From Rosenbergiella metrosideri (GTDB lineage Bacteria > Pseudomonadota > Gammaproteobacteria > Enterobacterales > Enterobacteriaceae), in assembly GCF_022602565.1 (NCBI RefSeq), contig NZ_JALBCV010000017.1:1-64000 (forward strand): a DNA stretch of 64,000 nucleotides. Reading direction: 5' to 3'. The translations under genes were made by a program, and so were the position numbers. A model generated the notes under the pieces. That model was not told the DNA's origin, did no database searches, and worked only from the letters and a program-made list of their open reading frames with translations. This document shows, piece by piece, positions 44,120 to 54,577 of this stretch; position 1 is the stretch's first letter; each line of letters opens with the position of its first letter.

Positions 44120-44602
44120 ATGCATGTTTATATAATGCGTCATGGCGACGCAGCGCTCGATGCGGCAAGTGATGCGCAACGTCCGTTGACACATTGCGGT
44201 GTTGTCGAATCCCAGCAAATGTCTCGTTGGCTAGCAGTACAACAACCTGCTTTCGATATGACGTTGGTCAGCCCTTTTTTGCGCGCGCAACAGACATTCA
44301 ACGCTTTCTCTGAAAACGTCACAACACGCGGTGAGGTTGAAACCTTAGAGATGCTGACGCCATCCGGTGATGCTCAAGCCGTCGGTGACTACCTTCAAGG
44401 CTTAGCGAGCGAAGGGGTGGAGAGCGTGATGATTATCTCCCACTTGCCTCTAGTCGGCTACTTAGTCTCGACCCTGTGTCCAGAGCAGTGCCCGCCCATG
44501 TTTGCCACAGCGGGTATCGCGCATATCGACTATGATGCCAAATCAGCGCGCGGCACCCTATGCTGGCAGGAAAGTCCGTCACGTCTTGCCACGGCAATGT
44601 AA
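44120..44602 (+). CDS. sixA: Phosphohistidine phosphatase SixA
   Basis: A 160-residue histidine phosphatase. The catalytic RHG is at residues 7-9 (MHVYIMRHGDAALDAASD), and the second active-site His is in ISHLPLVGYLVS. SixA dephosphorylates the nitrogen PTS protein NPr and was earlier linked to ArcB. In E. coli the fadIJ genes precede it, whereas here it follows mlaA directly. The convergent smrB gene lies 20 bp downstream. Confidence 0.95.
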   Translation: MHVYIMRHGDAALDAASDAQRPLTHCGVVESQQMSRWLAVQQPAFDMTLVSPFLRAQQTFNAFSENVTTRGEVETLEMLTPSGDAQAVGDYLQGLASEGVESVMIISHLPLVGYLVSTLCPEQCPPMFATAGIAHIDYDAKSARGTLCWQESPSRLATAM

Positions 44603-44621
44603 GTTAATGCTGATCGGAAGA

Positions 44622-45170
44622 TTAAAAGAGGGGCGTTGCTAGCTCGTCAACTTCGATCAGCATCAAAATTGCCGCATTCCCGCCGAACATTTTTGGTGCT
44701 TGATGAAACGCCATGACATGTGGATGCTGAGCCAACCATAACGGTGTTTGTTGTTTAAGTATGTGCTTACCATGTCCATGCATGACTGACGCACAAAAAA
44801 GACGCTCCCTCCTGCATGCCGCGATCATCGCACCCAACTCTTTTTTTGCTTGTTGCTGAGTCAATCCGTGCAAATCTAAAAAAATCTCAGGGGTATAATC
44901 ACCCCGACGGAGTTTTTTAACCTCATAGGGGCTGACATCGGATCGGGTATAACGCACTGGACCATCTTCTGCGAGTAATGGCTGATATTCGTCGGAAAAA
45001 TAGTGGCTGTTATCGACCTGTTCGCTAATAATTCTTTTTTGCGGGAGGGCGCGCTCGATTTTCTTCGCTAGCGGATGCAAGACGGTATCTTGCTTGAGAC
45101 GACGCGTGTCACCCATGAGTGTTCTAAATAGGTCAAGATCGTCTTTATCAAGGGGGGCTTTACGGCTCAT
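44622..45170 (-). CDS. smrB: Ribosome rescue endonuclease SmrB
   Basis: A 182-residue protein with a C-terminal Smr domain (residues about 95-175). The motifs are [16 protein letters not shown] and [16 protein letters not shown]. SmrB is recruited to collided ribosomes and cleaves the mRNA between them. The N-terminal 30 residues ([19 protein letters not shown]) form the ribosome-binding hook. It is divergent from prmB, as in E. coli. Confidence 0.93.
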   Translation of the reverse strand: MSRKAPLDKDDLDLFRTLMGDTRRLKQDTVLHPLAKKIERALPQKRIISEQVDNSHYFSDEYQPLLAEDGPVRYTRSDVSPYEVKKLRRGDYTPEIFLDLHGLTQQQAKKELGAMIAACRRERLFCASVMHGHGKHILKQQTPLWLAQHPHVMAFHQAPKMFGGNAAILMLIEVDELATPLF

Positions 45171-45343
45171 CGTCGTTCCAGCTACTAAATTATTATCTTG
45201 TCATTTTTAACGGCAATGCATCAAAAATCAAATTTCTCTTATCAATTACTGAGCAGAGGTGAAAATAGCCGTCTATTGAAGCTGAATTTAGCATAAGTTC
45301 GTGGCAAACTAGGTAAAGTTTTGTTAGTTGCCCTGGAGGGCAT

Positions 45344-46279
45344 GTGGATAAATTTTTTGCCGAAGAGGTGGTAAGCGACCTGCATACCATCCAGGATATG
45401 TTACGTTGGACAATTAGCCGTTTTTCCGCCGCCGATATTTGGTATGGTCATGGGACAGATAATCCTTGGGACGAAGCGGTTCAACTCGTTTTACCTACCC
45501 TACATCTTCCTCTCGATCTGCCTGAAGAGATGCGCACGGCAAGGTTAACGCGTTCAGAGCGTGAATTGATTGTGGAGCGTGTCACCCGTCGTGTATTCGA
45601 GCGTATACCGGTCGCCTACTTGACCAATCAAGCATGGTTCTGCGGTCACGAGTTCTACGTCGACGAACGCGTATTAGTCCCGCGCTCCCCGATTGGTGAA
45701 TTAATTAATCATGGGTTCTCTGGGTTAATTAATCGCTCGCCACGCCATATCCTCGACCTCTGCACAGGCAGCGGGTGTATTGCGATTGCTTGCGCATATG
45801 CTTTCCCTGATGCGGAAGTCGATGCGGCCGATATCTCGCCGGATGCCTTAGCCGTCACCGAGCAGAATATTGATGCCCATGGCATGATGCATCAGGTTAC
45901 CCCACTGTGTTCAGACCTGTTCGATAATATCCCACCGATTAAATACGATCTTATCGTCACGAATCCTCCTTATGTTGATGCAGAGGATATGGATGACTTA
46001 CCTGATGAATATCGTCATGAACCGGAATTAGGCTTGGCTGCGGGTCACGATGGCTTGATCCTAGTGAATCGCATGCTGGCACAAGCGACCGAATTCCTGA
46101 GTGAAGAGGGCGTGATGATTTGCGAAGTGGGTAACAGCATGGTGCATATGATTGAGCAGTACCCAGAAGTACCCTTTACTTGGCTGGAATTTGAGCAAGG
46201 GGGCGATGGCGTCTTTATGTTGGATTATCAACAGCTTCTGGACTGTAAGCCTATTTTTGAAAAGTATTCGACGAAATAA
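45344..46279 (+). CDS. prmB: Ribosomal protein uL3 glutamine methyltransferase PrmB
   Basis: A 311-residue SAM-dependent enzyme that methylates a glutamine of ribosomal protein uL3. The SAM motif is [13 protein letters not shown] and the catalytic motif is [16 protein letters not shown] start at 45344 (MDKFFAEE) with GGAGG five bases upstream fits E. coli PrmB. The ATG at 45342 is out of frame. It leads the prmB-aroC-mepA-yfcA-epmC-yfcL series. Confidence 0.95.
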   Translation: MDKFFAEEVVSDLHTIQDMLRWTISRFSAADIWYGHGTDNPWDEAVQLVLPTLHLPLDLPEEMRTARLTRSERELIVERVTRRVFERIPVAYLTNQAWFCGHEFYVDERVLVPRSPIGELINHGFSGLINRSPRHILDLCTGSGCIAIACAYAFPDAEVDAADISPDALAVTEQNIDAHGMMHQVTPLCSDLFDNIPPIKYDLIVTNPPYVDAEDMDDLPDEYRHEPELGLAAGHDGLILVNRMLAQATEFLSEEGVMICEVGNSMVHMIEQYPEVPFTWLEFEQGGDGVFMLDYQQLLDCKPIFEKYSTK

Positions 46280-46317
46280 GTCGATTTTTCAGCATAGATT
46301 AACGATAAGGATAAAAC

Positions 46318-47397
46318 ATGGCTGGAAATACAATTGGTCAACTTTTCCGTGTCACCACCTTTGGTGAATCACACGGTATCGCACTCGGGTGTATTGTCGA
46401 TGGTGTGCCGCCGGGCATTCCGTTAACAGAAGCTGATTTACAGCATGATTTAGACCGTCGTCGTCCGGGTACCTCACGTTACACCACACAGCGTCGCGAG
46501 CCTGATCAAGTCAAAATTTTGTCGGGTGTGTTTGAGGGGAAAACGACCGGAACCTCGATTGGTTTATTGATTGAAAATACCGATCAGCGCTCACAAGATT
46601 ACGGTGAAATTAAAGCGTTGTACCGCCCTGGCCATGCTGATTTTACCTACGATCAAAAATATGGTTTTCGCGACTACCGCGGGGGGGGCCGCTCCTCGGC
46701 GCGCGAAACGGCGATGCGCGTCGCTGCCGGTGCTATCGCTAAGAAATACCTGCAACTACAGCATAATGTTGTTGTTCGCGGCTATTTGGCGCAGATGGGT
46801 GACGTCTGTTGCGAATTGAAAGATTGGTCACAGGTTGAACAAAACCCGTTCTTTTCACCTGACAGTGATCAACTTGAGGCACTGGACGCGCTACTGCGTG
46901 GCTTAAAAAAAGAAGGTGATTCGATCGGCGCGAAAGTCAGCGTGGTCGCTGAAAATGTCCCCGTGGGACTAGGCGAGCCAGTATTTGACCGTCTCGATGC
47001 CGATCTCGCGCACGCCTTAATGAGCATCAATGCCGTAAAAGGTGTCGAGATTGGCGACGGTTTTGAGGTGGTCGAGCAACGCGGTAGTCAACACCGTGAT
47101 GAGATCCGTCATGATGGCTTTCAAAGTAATCACGCTGGCGGCATTTTAGGCGGTATCAGTAGTGGACAAACAATTACTGCCTCTATCGCGTTGAAGCCTA
47201 CGTCGAGTATTACCGTGCCGGGGAAAACCATTACTCGCCAAGGTGAAGAAGTGGACATGATTACGCGCGGTCGTCACGATCCTTGTGTCGGCATCCGCGC
47301 CGTACCCATTGCCGAGGCGATGACTGCTATTGTGTTAATGGATCATTTGCTAAGACATCGTGCGCAATGCGCTGATGTCTCACACCCTCAGAAATAA
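46318..47397 (+). CDS. aroC: Chorismate synthase
   Basis: A 359-residue FMN-dependent enzyme that makes chorismate from EPSP, the last step of the shikimate pathway. The signatures [33 protein letters not shown] and [15 protein letters not shown] are complete. AAGGA upstream of the ATG is a good ribosome binding site. mepA starts 10 nt after the stop. Confidence 0.98.
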   Translation: MAGNTIGQLFRVTTFGESHGIALGCIVDGVPPGIPLTEADLQHDLDRRRPGTSRYTTQRREPDQVKILSGVFEGKTTGTSIGLLIENTDQRSQDYGEIKALYRPGHADFTYDQKYGFRDYRGGGRSSARETAMRVAAGAIAKKYLQLQHNVVVRGYLAQMGDVCCELKDWSQVEQNPFFSPDSDQLEALDALLRGLKKEGDSIGAKVSVVAENVPVGLGEPVFDRLDADLAHALMSINAVKGVEIGDGFEVVEQRGSQHRDEIRHDGFQSNHAGGILGGISSGQTITASIALKPTSSITVPGKTITRQGEEVDMITRGRHDPCVGIRAVPIAEAMTAIVLMDHLLRHRAQCADVSHPQK

Positions 47398-47407
47398 GGC
47401 AACGACT

Positions 47408-48235
47408 ATGATGAAACAGTGGATGGCCGGCAGTGCTCTATTTATTGCTTCAGCGTGTGCAGCCGTTGCTCAGACGCCATGGCAAAAAATTCAGCAACCG
47501 ATCGCGGGGCCTGTACAACCGATTGGTAGCTATGCAAACGGCTGTATCATCGGGGCGCAAGCACTACCGCTTGAGGCGCAGCATTATCAAGTAATGCGCC
47601 AAGATCAACACCGCTATTTCGGTCATCCTTTGTTGATTCAATTTATCCAACGTTTTAGCCAAGATATTGCGCAGCAGACATCCGGTACCGTGTTAATTGG
47701 CGATATGGGGATGCCAGCGGGAGGGCGCTTTAGCAGTGGCCATGCCAGCCATCAAATAGGCTTAGATGTCGACATCTGGTTACAGCTTCCTCGCCAGCGT
47801 TGGACACCTCAGCAGTTGCTGCATCCACAGCCGCTTGATTTGGTCACCGCCGACGATAAGTCTGTTGTAAGTCGTCTTTGGAGCCGGGATATCGATACGA
47901 TGGTGCGCCAAGCTGCTGAAGATCCGCAGGTTGCGCGTATCTTTGTTAACCCGGCGATTAAACAGCAATTATGTTTGGATGCGGGGAGTGATCGTCAATG
48001 GTTACAAAAAGTTCGTCCTTGGTTCGCGCACCGCGCCCACATGCATGTGAGATTACATTGCCCAGCTAATGATACACAATGCGTCGAACAGGCACCGCCG
48101 CCAGCCGGTGACGGATGTGGCGCAGAGTTACAAAGCTGGTTCGAACCACCGAAACCTGGTGTACATCCGGTGAAACCTAAGCCACCGGTCCTGCCCGCCA
48201 ATTGCCAAGCATTATTGGACAAACATTTACTGTAA
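47408..48235 (+). CDS. mepA: Penicillin-insensitive murein DD-endopeptidase MepA
   Basis: A 275-residue periplasmic LAS-family metallopeptidase that cleaves D-Ala-mDAP cross-links in peptidoglycan. Zinc ligands are in [17 protein letters not shown] (His and Asp) and [10 protein letters not shown] (His). A signal peptide ends in AVAQ. Adjacent ATG codons at 47408 and 47411 follow the AAGGC of the aroC end. The longer frame from 47360 overlaps aroC and is not supported. Confidence 0.94.
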   Translation: MMKQWMAGSALFIASACAAVAQTPWQKIQQPIAGPVQPIGSYANGCIIGAQALPLEAQHYQVMRQDQHRYFGHPLLIQFIQRFSQDIAQQTSGTVLIGDMGMPAGGRFSSGHASHQIGLDVDIWLQLPRQRWTPQQLLHPQPLDLVTADDKSVVSRLWSRDIDTMVRQAAEDPQVARIFVNPAIKQQLCLDAGSDRQWLQKVRPWFAHRAHMHVRLHCPANDTQCVEQAPPPAGDGCGAELQSWFEPPKPGVHPVKPKPPVLPANCQALLDKHLL

Positions 48236-48244
48236 GGGATCCAC

Positions 48245-49039
48245 ATGGATTGGTTTGTTGTAACGCCTGGACTGGTCGTTTTACTGTTTTTTGTGGCAGT
48301 ACTTGCCGCCTTTATCGACTCGATTGCTGGCGGTGGCGGGTTATTGACGGTACCGGCCTTATTAGCCGCTGGCTTATCCCCCGCCCAAGTATTAGCCACC
48401 AATAAATTACAATCCGTAGGTGGTTCCTTTTCTGCGAGCCTCTATTTTGTCCGACGCAAGGCTGTTGACCTGCGTCAACAGTGGTTAAATATATTATTTA
48501 CCTTTGTTGGGGCAGTTGTCGGAACCATTACTATCCAGCATCTCAAGGCGGATATTTTACGTCAGATACTGCCATTGCTGCTGATCGGCATTGGGTTGTG
48601 GTTTCTCTTCATGCCAAAATTAGGCGAGGCGGATAAGGTTGCCCGTCTCGAAGGACTGGCCTACGCCTGTGTTGGCGGTGGCTGTGTCGGCTTTTATGAT
48701 GGTTTTTTTGGACCGGGGGCCGGCTCTTTTTATGCTTTAGGTTTTGTCACCTTGGCGGGCTTTAATCTTGCCAAAGCGACAGCGCATGCCAAGCTACTTA
48801 ATTTTACATCCAACTTTGCCAGCTTACTGTTTTTTATGATGGGTGGAAAAGTGGTTTGGGGCCTAGGTGCCATCATGCTTATCGGTGCAGTCTGCGGTGC
48901 CAGATTAGGGGCTCGCTTGGTGTTAAGCCGTGGGCAAAAGTTGATACGACCAATGGTCGTAGTGGTGTCGATGGTGATGAGTGCCAAACTATTGTGGGAC
49001 AGCCATGGGGCGGCGCTGATGCATAGCATCGGTTTATAA
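48245..49039 (+). CDS. yfcA: TauE/SafE family permease YfcA
   Basis: A 264-residue membrane protein with eight hydrophobic helices in two repeats. The hallmark motifs are GGGGLLTVPALLAAGL and FYDGFFGPGAGSFYALGFV. Members move sulfonates or organic anions, but the YfcA substrate is not established. It lies 9 nt after mepA. Confidence 0.92.
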   Translation: MDWFVVTPGLVVLLFFVAVLAAFIDSIAGGGGLLTVPALLAAGLSPAQVLATNKLQSVGGSFSASLYFVRRKAVDLRQQWLNILFTFVGAVVGTITIQHLKADILRQILPLLLIGIGLWFLFMPKLGEADKVARLEGLAYACVGGGCVGFYDGFFGPGAGSFYALGFVTLAGFNLAKATAHAKLLNFTSNFASLLFFMMGGKVVWGLGAIMLIGAVCGARLGARLVLSRGQKLIRPMVVVVSMVMSAKLLWDSHGAALMHSIGL

Positions 49040-49057
49040 TTATACGAAGAATACTTT

Positions 49058-49603
49058 ATGACTCAGCAACACGATTATCAGGACATGATCAGGATATTTG
49101 ATCACTGTTTCTTTGATGATTTTAGTACAAGACTGGTAAAGGGTGAGGATGAACCTATCTATTTACCCGCCGATGAGACGTGTGACTATCATCGAATTGT
49201 TTTTGCTCATGGTTATTACGCCAGCACACTTCATGAGATCTCACATTGGTGTATCGCCGGACCAGAGCGCCGATTACAGGTCGATTTTGGCTATTGGTAT
49301 TGCCCTGACGGGCGGGATGAAACGACCCAAGCGCAATTTGAACAGGTTGAAATTAAACCTCAAGCGTTAGAATGGATCTTTTCGGTTGCTGCCGGATTTA
49401 CGTTTAATATTAGCTGCGACAATCTTGAAGGCACTTGTGAGCCGGATCGTGTTGCTTTTCAGCGTAAAGTGCATGCACAAGTGATGCACTATCTCGAACA
49501 AGGGTTACCTGAGCGTCCTGCTCGATTGGTTGCCGCTCTACAGGATTTTTACAATACGGAACCGTTACATAGCGAACAATTCCCATGGCCTGAGACGTTA
49601 TAA
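49058..49603 (+). CDS. epmC: Elongation factor P hydroxylase EpmC (YfcM)
   Basis: A 181-residue cytoplasmic protein that hydroxylates the beta-lysylated lysine of EF-P. The metal-site region HGYYASTLHEISHWCIAG and the WYCPDGRDE motif are conserved with E. coli YfcM. It lies 18 nt after yfcA. Confidence 0.93.
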   Translation: MTQQHDYQDMIRIFDHCFFDDFSTRLVKGEDEPIYLPADETCDYHRIVFAHGYYASTLHEISHWCIAGPERRLQVDFGYWYCPDGRDETTQAQFEQVEIKPQALEWIFSVAAGFTFNISCDNLEGTCEPDRVAFQRKVHAQVMHYLEQGLPERPARLVAALQDFYNTEPLHSEQFPWPETL

Positions 49604-49630
49604 GTTACGCCAACATTTTTAGGAAAAGTC

Positions 49631-49924
49631 ATGATTACAGATCTCGAAGAGCATATCCTCGATAGTATCGACAAGACGGTAGAACACGGTTCTGACGATG
49701 AGCTTTTTGCTGGGGGGTACCTGCGGGGGCATTTGACCTTAGCGGTGGCGGAGCTGGAAGATCAGCCGTCCGCTGACCCCGAAGCTTTGAAAGTTCAAGT
49801 GGAACAGAGTCTCGCTCAAGCGATCAAAGCGGGCGAGCTCTCGCCCCCTGACCAAAAACTGGTCACGCAATTGTGGGAAGATCTCTACCACCGCGCGGTA
49901 GCAGAGTTATCTTCCACTAACTAA
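49631..49924 (+). CDS. yfcL: YfcL family protein
   Basis: A 97-residue acidic helical protein beginning MITDLEEHILDSIDKTVEHG with SADPEALKVQVEQSL in the centre. It corresponds to E. coli YfcL (92 aa) in sequence type and position between epmC and mnmC. The function is unknown. Its last 8 bases overlap the convergent mnmC gene. Confidence 0.85.
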   Translation: MITDLEEHILDSIDKTVEHGSDDELFAGGYLRGHLTLAVAELEDQPSADPEALKVQVEQSLAQAIKAGELSPPDQKLVTQLWEDLYHRAVAELSSTN

Positions 49925-51905
49925 TTGGTCTGCCTTTAATGCGTTTGCGTATCCAGAATCGACCGGGATGTAACGCATTTAAGGTAGATAAATCAAGTGG
50001 TAGTGCTTCGCCTGCGAGTTGCGAGGCGAGTAATTCCGCCGCTAACGGCGCACTGCACAGGCCCCGCGATCCCAATCCCCCCAGTACAGAGAGACCTGAA
50101 TGGTAACTCTCCGCTATCTGTTCTTTCGGCCTAGCAGGCTCCGCCACGAATTGTTGATAATCGCTTAATACGCCGACCATCGGAAGATGATCGCGTATTG
50201 CACAGCGCACGGCGATGCGAGCATGATCACTCATTACCAGTGATGATGCCCAAGTGCTATGGGGCAGGCACTGTGTTAAGCGTTGTTTATTCGTCCGTTG
50301 TTCATCCGCAGAATAATCACAATCTGTCTCCCCGCGGCGATAGCTGGCGCCAATACAATGACTTTGGTAAGTAGCGCTTAAAGGGGTTAAGTACCCCTCG
50401 TAGCAGAGTACCGTAGCGAGCTGGCTCAAGGGCTGTTGTTTATCGACATGACTCACTTGGCCGGCAACCGGATATACAGGTAAGAATTCAGTCTGCGTGA
50501 AGCGGCTTAACTGATGGCCATTGGCCAAGACTACTTGCGAATGCTGGGCATGGCCACCTTCGACAAAATCGAGTTGCCAGTCGCCGTTAGGCTGCTGGTG
50601 GAGGTTTTCGATGCCGCAGCCCCAATGACACACCACGCCTTGCGAGCTTAGCCAATCAAAAATTTTCGCGGTCAATTCGACGGGGGATAGCCAGCCCCCC
50701 TCTGGATAGAAAATACCACTATGTTCGATGGCTAATCCGGCGAGGTCACTCGCCTCGTTAGCACTGACGAATGTTGCTAACGATGGCGGTAATGAGAGCG
50801 CCACGAGTTGATCAATTTTTTTTCGACTCTTGTCATCCCATCCTAGTTGTAATACACCACACCATTGATGTTCGAAGGAGAAGGGTAGGGCTTGATAAAA
50901 TCGCTTGGCAAATGTAAATGCCGCGCTAAAAAATGTCGCAAGATGCGGGTCTTGTGCGTGCAATAGCGGATACACCGCACCTTGCCGATTTCCCGAGGCA
51001 TTTGCAGCGGGTTTGGCATCGGCACAATAATGCGTCACCTGCCAACCGCGTCGTACCAACGCGAGACAAAGACAGGCGCTGGCAATTCCGCCGCCAACAA
51101 TAGCGATCTCTTTTTTATTTGCGGCGGGGCGAGGATACCAAGGGGTAGGATGTTGGTAATCAGGCGGGGTAGCTAATTGTCCAATTAGCATTTCGCGTTT
51201 ATGGGCAAAGCCTTTACGGCGCGTCACGCTAAAGCCTACTTGCTCCAGCCCGCGCCGTACAAAGCCTGCTGCGGTAAAGGTTGCAAAGGTACCTGTTTTC
51301 TTTACTGTTGTCGCTAATGTCGCGAACAGTTGGTGGGTCCACATATCAGGATTTTTCGATGGTGCGAAGCCATCTAAAAACCATGCATCAACCTTTTGAA
51401 CTAAATTGGCTTTTAGATCCTCTAACATGTCGTTGATATCGCCGAACCACAGGTCGAGAATGATTTTTCCTTGCGCAAAGATGAGACGATGGCAGCCGGG
51501 TAGGGCGTCGGGCCATTGTTGACGGAGTGCCTGTGAGAAGGTTGCCAACTCAGGCCAATGCGCATGGGCGAGTTCTAGGTCTGCCAGTGTTAATGGGTAT
51601 TTTTCGCAACTAATAAAGTGTAATCGCGGTAATTTTAAGGTGCTATTCTGACGACCTAACTGCTGATAGCTTTGCCATAATGTCAAAAAATTCAAGCCTG
51701 TTCCAAAACCGGTCTCTGCAAGGGTAAAGGTATCCTGTTGCGAATCAATTAGGCGGGTGGAGAGGTGATTACCCTCTAAAAAGACGTAACGTGTTTCTTC
51801 TAACCCGTTATCGTTGGAAAAATAGACGTCATCGAAAAATTGCGAAACAGGTGTACCTTGTTCGTTCCAAACGAGGTCTGCATGGTTAATAGTGGCTGAT
51901 TTCAC
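49917..51905 (-). CDS. mnmC: Bifunctional tRNA 5-methylaminomethyl-2-thiouridine modification enzyme MnmC
   Basis: A 662-residue fusion enzyme that finishes mnm5s2U at the wobble position of several tRNAs. The N-terminal methyltransferase domain has ESGFGTGLNFLTLW-type and WFLDGFAPSKNPDMW motifs. The C-terminal FAD oxidase has IVGGGIASACLCLALVRRG. I place the start at the GTG at 51905 (VKSATINHADLVW), which fits E. coli MnmC. The frame stays open to 52025, but that extension would run across the FabR-like operator of fabB. Confidence 0.9.
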   Translation of the reverse strand: MKSATINHADLVWNEQGTPVSQFFDDVYFSNDNGLEETRYVFLEGNHLSTRLIDSQQDTFTLAETGFGTGLNFLTLWQSYQQLGRQNSTLKLPRLHFISCEKYPLTLADLELAHAHWPELATFSQALRQQWPDALPGCHRLIFAQGKIILDLWFGDINDMLEDLKANLVQKVDAWFLDGFAPSKNPDMWTHQLFATLATTVKKTGTFATFTAAGFVRRGLEQVGFSVTRRKGFAHKREMLIGQLATPPDYQHPTPWYPRPAANKKEIAIVGGGIASACLCLALVRRGWQVTHYCADAKPAANASGNRQGAVYPLLHAQDPHLATFFSAAFTFAKRFYQALPFSFEHQWCGVLQLGWDDKSRKKIDQLVALSLPPSLATFVSANEASDLAGLAIEHSGIFYPEGGWLSPVELTAKIFDWLSSQGVVCHWGCGIENLHQQPNGDWQLDFVEGGHAQHSQVVLANGHQLSRFTQTEFLPVYPVAGQVSHVDKQQPLSQLATVLCYEGYLTPLSATYQSHCIGASYRRGETDCDYSADEQRTNKQRLTQCLPHSTWASSLVMSDHARIAVRCAIRDHLPMVGVLSDYQQFVAEPARPKEQIAESYHSGLSVLGGLGSRGLCSAPLAAELLASQLAGEALPLDLSTLNALHPGRFWIRKRIKGRPIS

Positions 51906-51999
51906 GGCGATGGCTCTTTGCGGAAGACTTGTGAATAGTCTAGCGATATCACAATTTATAGGCAAATTTACAAAGAGTTTGAGTATAGGGGGTTGTTCG

Positions 52000-52015
52000 G
52001 CGTACAACTGTACGC
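52000..52015. promoter_or_regulatory. FabR-like operator upstream of fabB
   Basis: GCGTACAACTGTACGC is a perfect 16-bp inverted repeat that matches the known FabR site form (AGCGTACA - TGTTCGCT). It ends 43 bp before the fabB start. FabR represses fabB in response to unsaturated acyl-ACP or acyl-CoA. Confidence 0.75.
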
Positions 52016-52058
52016 TAAAGTGCACCCCATAAGATGATAGTTGTTATGAGGAATGTGA

Positions 52059-53279
52059 ATGAAACGTGCAGTGATCACTGGCTTGGGGATTGTTTCCAGC
52101 ATTGGTAATAATCAGCAGGAAGTGCTGGCTTCTCTTCGTGAGGGGCGTTCAGGAATCACTTTTTCTGATGAAATGAAAGATGCAGGCATGCGCAGCCACG
52201 TCTGGGGTAACGTTAAAATGGATACCACAGGCTTAATTGATCGCAAAGTTGTGCGTTTTATGAGCGATGCATCAATCTATGCTTATCTGTCTATGGCAGA
52301 AGCGGTAAAAGATTCGAAGCTGACCGAAGAGCAATATCAAAACAATCCACGTGTGGGATTAATTGCGGGTTCGGGCGGTGGTTCTCCGCGCTTCCAAGTT
52401 TTTGGTGCTGACGCCATGCGTAGCCCACGTGGTTTGAAAGCGGTTGGTCCTTATGTCGTGACCAAAGCGATGGCTTCAGGTGTTTCTGCCTGCTTAGCGA
52501 CGCCGTTTAAAATTCATGGTGTGAACTATTCCATCAGTTCTGCGTGCGCAACCTCTGCACACTGTATTGGTAATGCAGTGGAACAAATCCAGCTGGGCAA
52601 ACAAGATATTGTTTTCGCGGGTGGCGGTGAAGAGCTGTGCTGGGAACTGGCTTGCGAGTTCGATGCAATGGGTGCGTTATCAACTAAATATAACGACACA
52701 CCAGAGAAAGCTTCCCGTACTTACGATTCAGAGCGCGATGGCTTTGTTATTGCAGGCGGTGGCGGTATGGTCGTGGTCGAAGAGCTTGAACATGCACTAG
52801 CACGCGGTGCGCATATCTATGCGGAAATCGTTGGCTACGGCGCAACCTCTGATGGTGCCGATATGGTTGCCCCTTCAGGTGAAGGTGCAGCACGTTGTAT
52901 GAAGATGGCGATGGAAGGTCTGGACACGCCGATCGATTACCTGAATACCCACGGTACCTCGACTCCAGTTGGTGATGTGAAAGAATTAGGCGCTATCCGT
53001 GAAGTCTTTGGTGACAACACGCCGGCACTTTCTGCAACGAAAGCAATGACAGGTCACTCCTTGGGGGCTGCAGGCGTTCAAGAAGCGATCTATACCCTAC
53101 TGATGTTGGAGCACGGTTTTATTGCACCAAGCATTAACATCGAGCAAGCGGATGCGGCGGCAGAAGGGATGAACATTATCACTCAACCGACCAAGCGCGC
53201 GCTGACGACTGTTATGTCAAACAGCTTTGGCTTCGGCGGGACCAACGCGACATTGACGATGCGTAAATTTACGTCATAA
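52059..53279 (+). CDS. fabB: 3-oxoacyl-ACP synthase I (FabB)
   Basis: A 406-residue condensing enzyme, identical in length to E. coli FabB and required for unsaturated fatty acid elongation. Catalytic Cys163 is in [12 protein letters not shown], and the two histidines are in [13 protein letters not shown] and [14 protein letters not shown]. It is monocistronic, between a FabR-like operator and a strong terminator. Confidence 0.98.
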   Translation: MKRAVITGLGIVSSIGNNQQEVLASLREGRSGITFSDEMKDAGMRSHVWGNVKMDTTGLIDRKVVRFMSDASIYAYLSMAEAVKDSKLTEEQYQNNPRVGLIAGSGGGSPRFQVFGADAMRSPRGLKAVGPYVVTKAMASGVSACLATPFKIHGVNYSISSACATSAHCIGNAVEQIQLGKQDIVFAGGGEELCWELACEFDAMGALSTKYNDTPEKASRTYDSERDGFVIAGGGGMVVVEELEHALARGAHIYAEIVGYGATSDGADMVAPSGEGAARCMKMAMEGLDTPIDYLNTHGTSTPVGDVKELGAIREVFGDNTPALSATKAMTGHSLGAAGVQEAIYTLLMLEHGFIAPSINIEQADAAAEGMNIITQPTKRALTTVMSNSFGFGGTNATLTMRKFTS

Positions 53280-53293
53280 TGAATTTATCGTTG

Positions 53294-53323
53294 AAAAAAC
53301 GGCAGCTTAGGCTGCCGTTTTTA
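53294..53323 (+). terminator. Terminator of fabB
   Basis: An A-tract, an 8-bp GC stem (ACGGCAGC / GCTGCCGT) with a TTAG loop and a T-tract. The CGGCAGC-TTAG-GCTGCCG core is the same as in the hairpin after gltX. Confidence 0.95.
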
Positions 53324-53368
53324 TTGGCTTAAATAAAATCCCCCCGCAGTTAAAAAGGAGTCATAGTG

Positions 53369-54562
53369 ATGACAGAGGACAAGTGCCGTCCTGAAGAGCG
53401 TTCTGTAAAACCGGTAGCAGTAACCTCTTTTGCTGTATTTCTCACCTATCTCACTGCGGGTATCGCATTACCGGTTATCCCTTTATTCGTTCATGATGGT
53501 CTTAGAATGAATAATGTGATGGTTGGTATCGCGGTAGGTATCCAATTCTTTGCGACACTGGCTAATCGAGGGTTTGCCGGGAAAAAAGCGGATCAGCAAG
53601 GGGCTAAGCAGACTACCCGACTCGGCATGGGGGTGATTGCCTTGGTGGGCGTGGCGTATTTGCTGTGCGTTTTTGCTAGCCACGCTGTGTGGCTGCAATT
53701 TAGTCTACTGCTGTTAGGACGTATTTTGCTCGGCTTAGGCGAAAGCTTTTTACTGACAGGGAACTTGACTTGGGGGCTAGGCCTTATTGGGCAGCCACGC
53801 TCGGGGATTGTCATGTCTTGGAACGGTATGGCTATCTACGGCTCGCTCGCAGCAGGTGCGCCAATTGGGCTCTATCTTTATCATCATTTCGATTTTCTTG
53901 GGGTGAGTCTCGCGTGTATAGCCTGTCCAATTGTCGCGCTATTGTGTAATGCCAAAATCCCTGCGGTACCGGTAAGTGGCGGCGATCGTCCGGGCTTCAC
54001 CACCGTGTTGAAACAGATTTTGACGCCCGGTGCCGTATTAGCGCTTCAGGGGGTGGGATTTGCAGTGATTGGCGCATTTATCTCCCTCTATTTCGCTGCG
54101 GAACATTGGGGAAATGCGGGCTATACCTTAACTATTTTTGGGCTGGCTTACGTTTTAATCCGTGTCTTCTTTGGCGGAATTCCGGATAAAATGGGCGGTA
54201 TCAAAGTCACCATTATCTCGCTAGGGGTAGAAATGGCCGGCTTATTACTGCTCTGCTTTAGCCAGCAGGCATGGCATGCTTTAGTAGGTGCAGCGTTAAC
54301 GGGAGCCGGGTGCTCATTAGTCTTCCCAGCTATGGGTGTCGAAATCATGAAGCGGGTAGACGCACAGGTGCGCGGCACCGCACTCGGGTGTTTCTCTGCC
54401 TTTCAAGATGTTGCCTATGGGGCCACGGGGCCTTTGGCAGGGTTTTTAGCAAATAGCGCAGGCTACGGCGCGGTCTACCTAGCCGGCGCTTGTTGCGCGT
54501 TGATTGGGGTAATCGTCAGTCTAACGATGTTTCGCTCTGCAACACCTCGCTCAACAGCGTAA
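53369..54562 (+). CDS. yfcJ: MFS transporter YfcJ
   Basis: A 397-residue major facilitator with 12 predicted helices. The typical loop 2-3 stretch (GFAGKKADQQGAKQTTRLGM) and helix 4-5 motif (GRILLGLGESFLLTGNLTWGLG) match YfcJ/YhhS arabinose-type exporters, but the substrate is uncertain. GGAG before the start fits either the GTG at 53366 or the ATG at 53369. Its last 48 coding bases lie within the first copy of a 56-bp direct repeat. Confidence 0.9.
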   Translation: MTEDKCRPEERSVKPVAVTSFAVFLTYLTAGIALPVIPLFVHDGLRMNNVMVGIAVGIQFFATLANRGFAGKKADQQGAKQTTRLGMGVIALVGVAYLLCVFASHAVWLQFSLLLLGRILLGLGESFLLTGNLTWGLGLIGQPRSGIVMSWNGMAIYGSLAAGAPIGLYLYHHFDFLGVSLACIACPIVALLCNAKIPAVPVSGGDRPGFTTVLKQILTPGAVLALQGVGFAVIGAFISLYFAAEHWGNAGYTLTIFGLAYVLIRVFFGGIPDKMGGIKVTIISLGVEMAGLLLLCFSQQAWHALVGAALTGAGCSLVFPAMGVEIMKRVDAQVRGTALGCFSAFQDVAYGATGPLAGFLANSAGYGAVYLAGACCALIGVIVSLTMFRSATPRSTA

Positions 54563-54570
54563 CCGCTTGA
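54515..54570. repeat. 56-bp direct repeat, copy 1 (yfcJ 3' end)
   Basis: This segment holds the last codons of yfcJ and 8 bases beyond its stop. It is repeated at 56090-56145 with 53 of 56 bases identical by direct comparison (differences at three scattered positions). On the minus strand it also reads as the C-terminal end of the MocR protein. Confidence 0.95.
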
Positions 54571-54577
54571 AAAAAGT

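Noticed and set aside
45342-45344. ATG just before the prmB start
   Set aside because: Out of frame with the conserved PrmB sequence; the GTG at 45344 fits the family start and the ribosome binding site.
51906-52025. N-terminal extension of mnmC
   Set aside because: No similarity to MnmC before VKSATINHADLVW, and it would overlap the FabR-like operator and fabB promoter.
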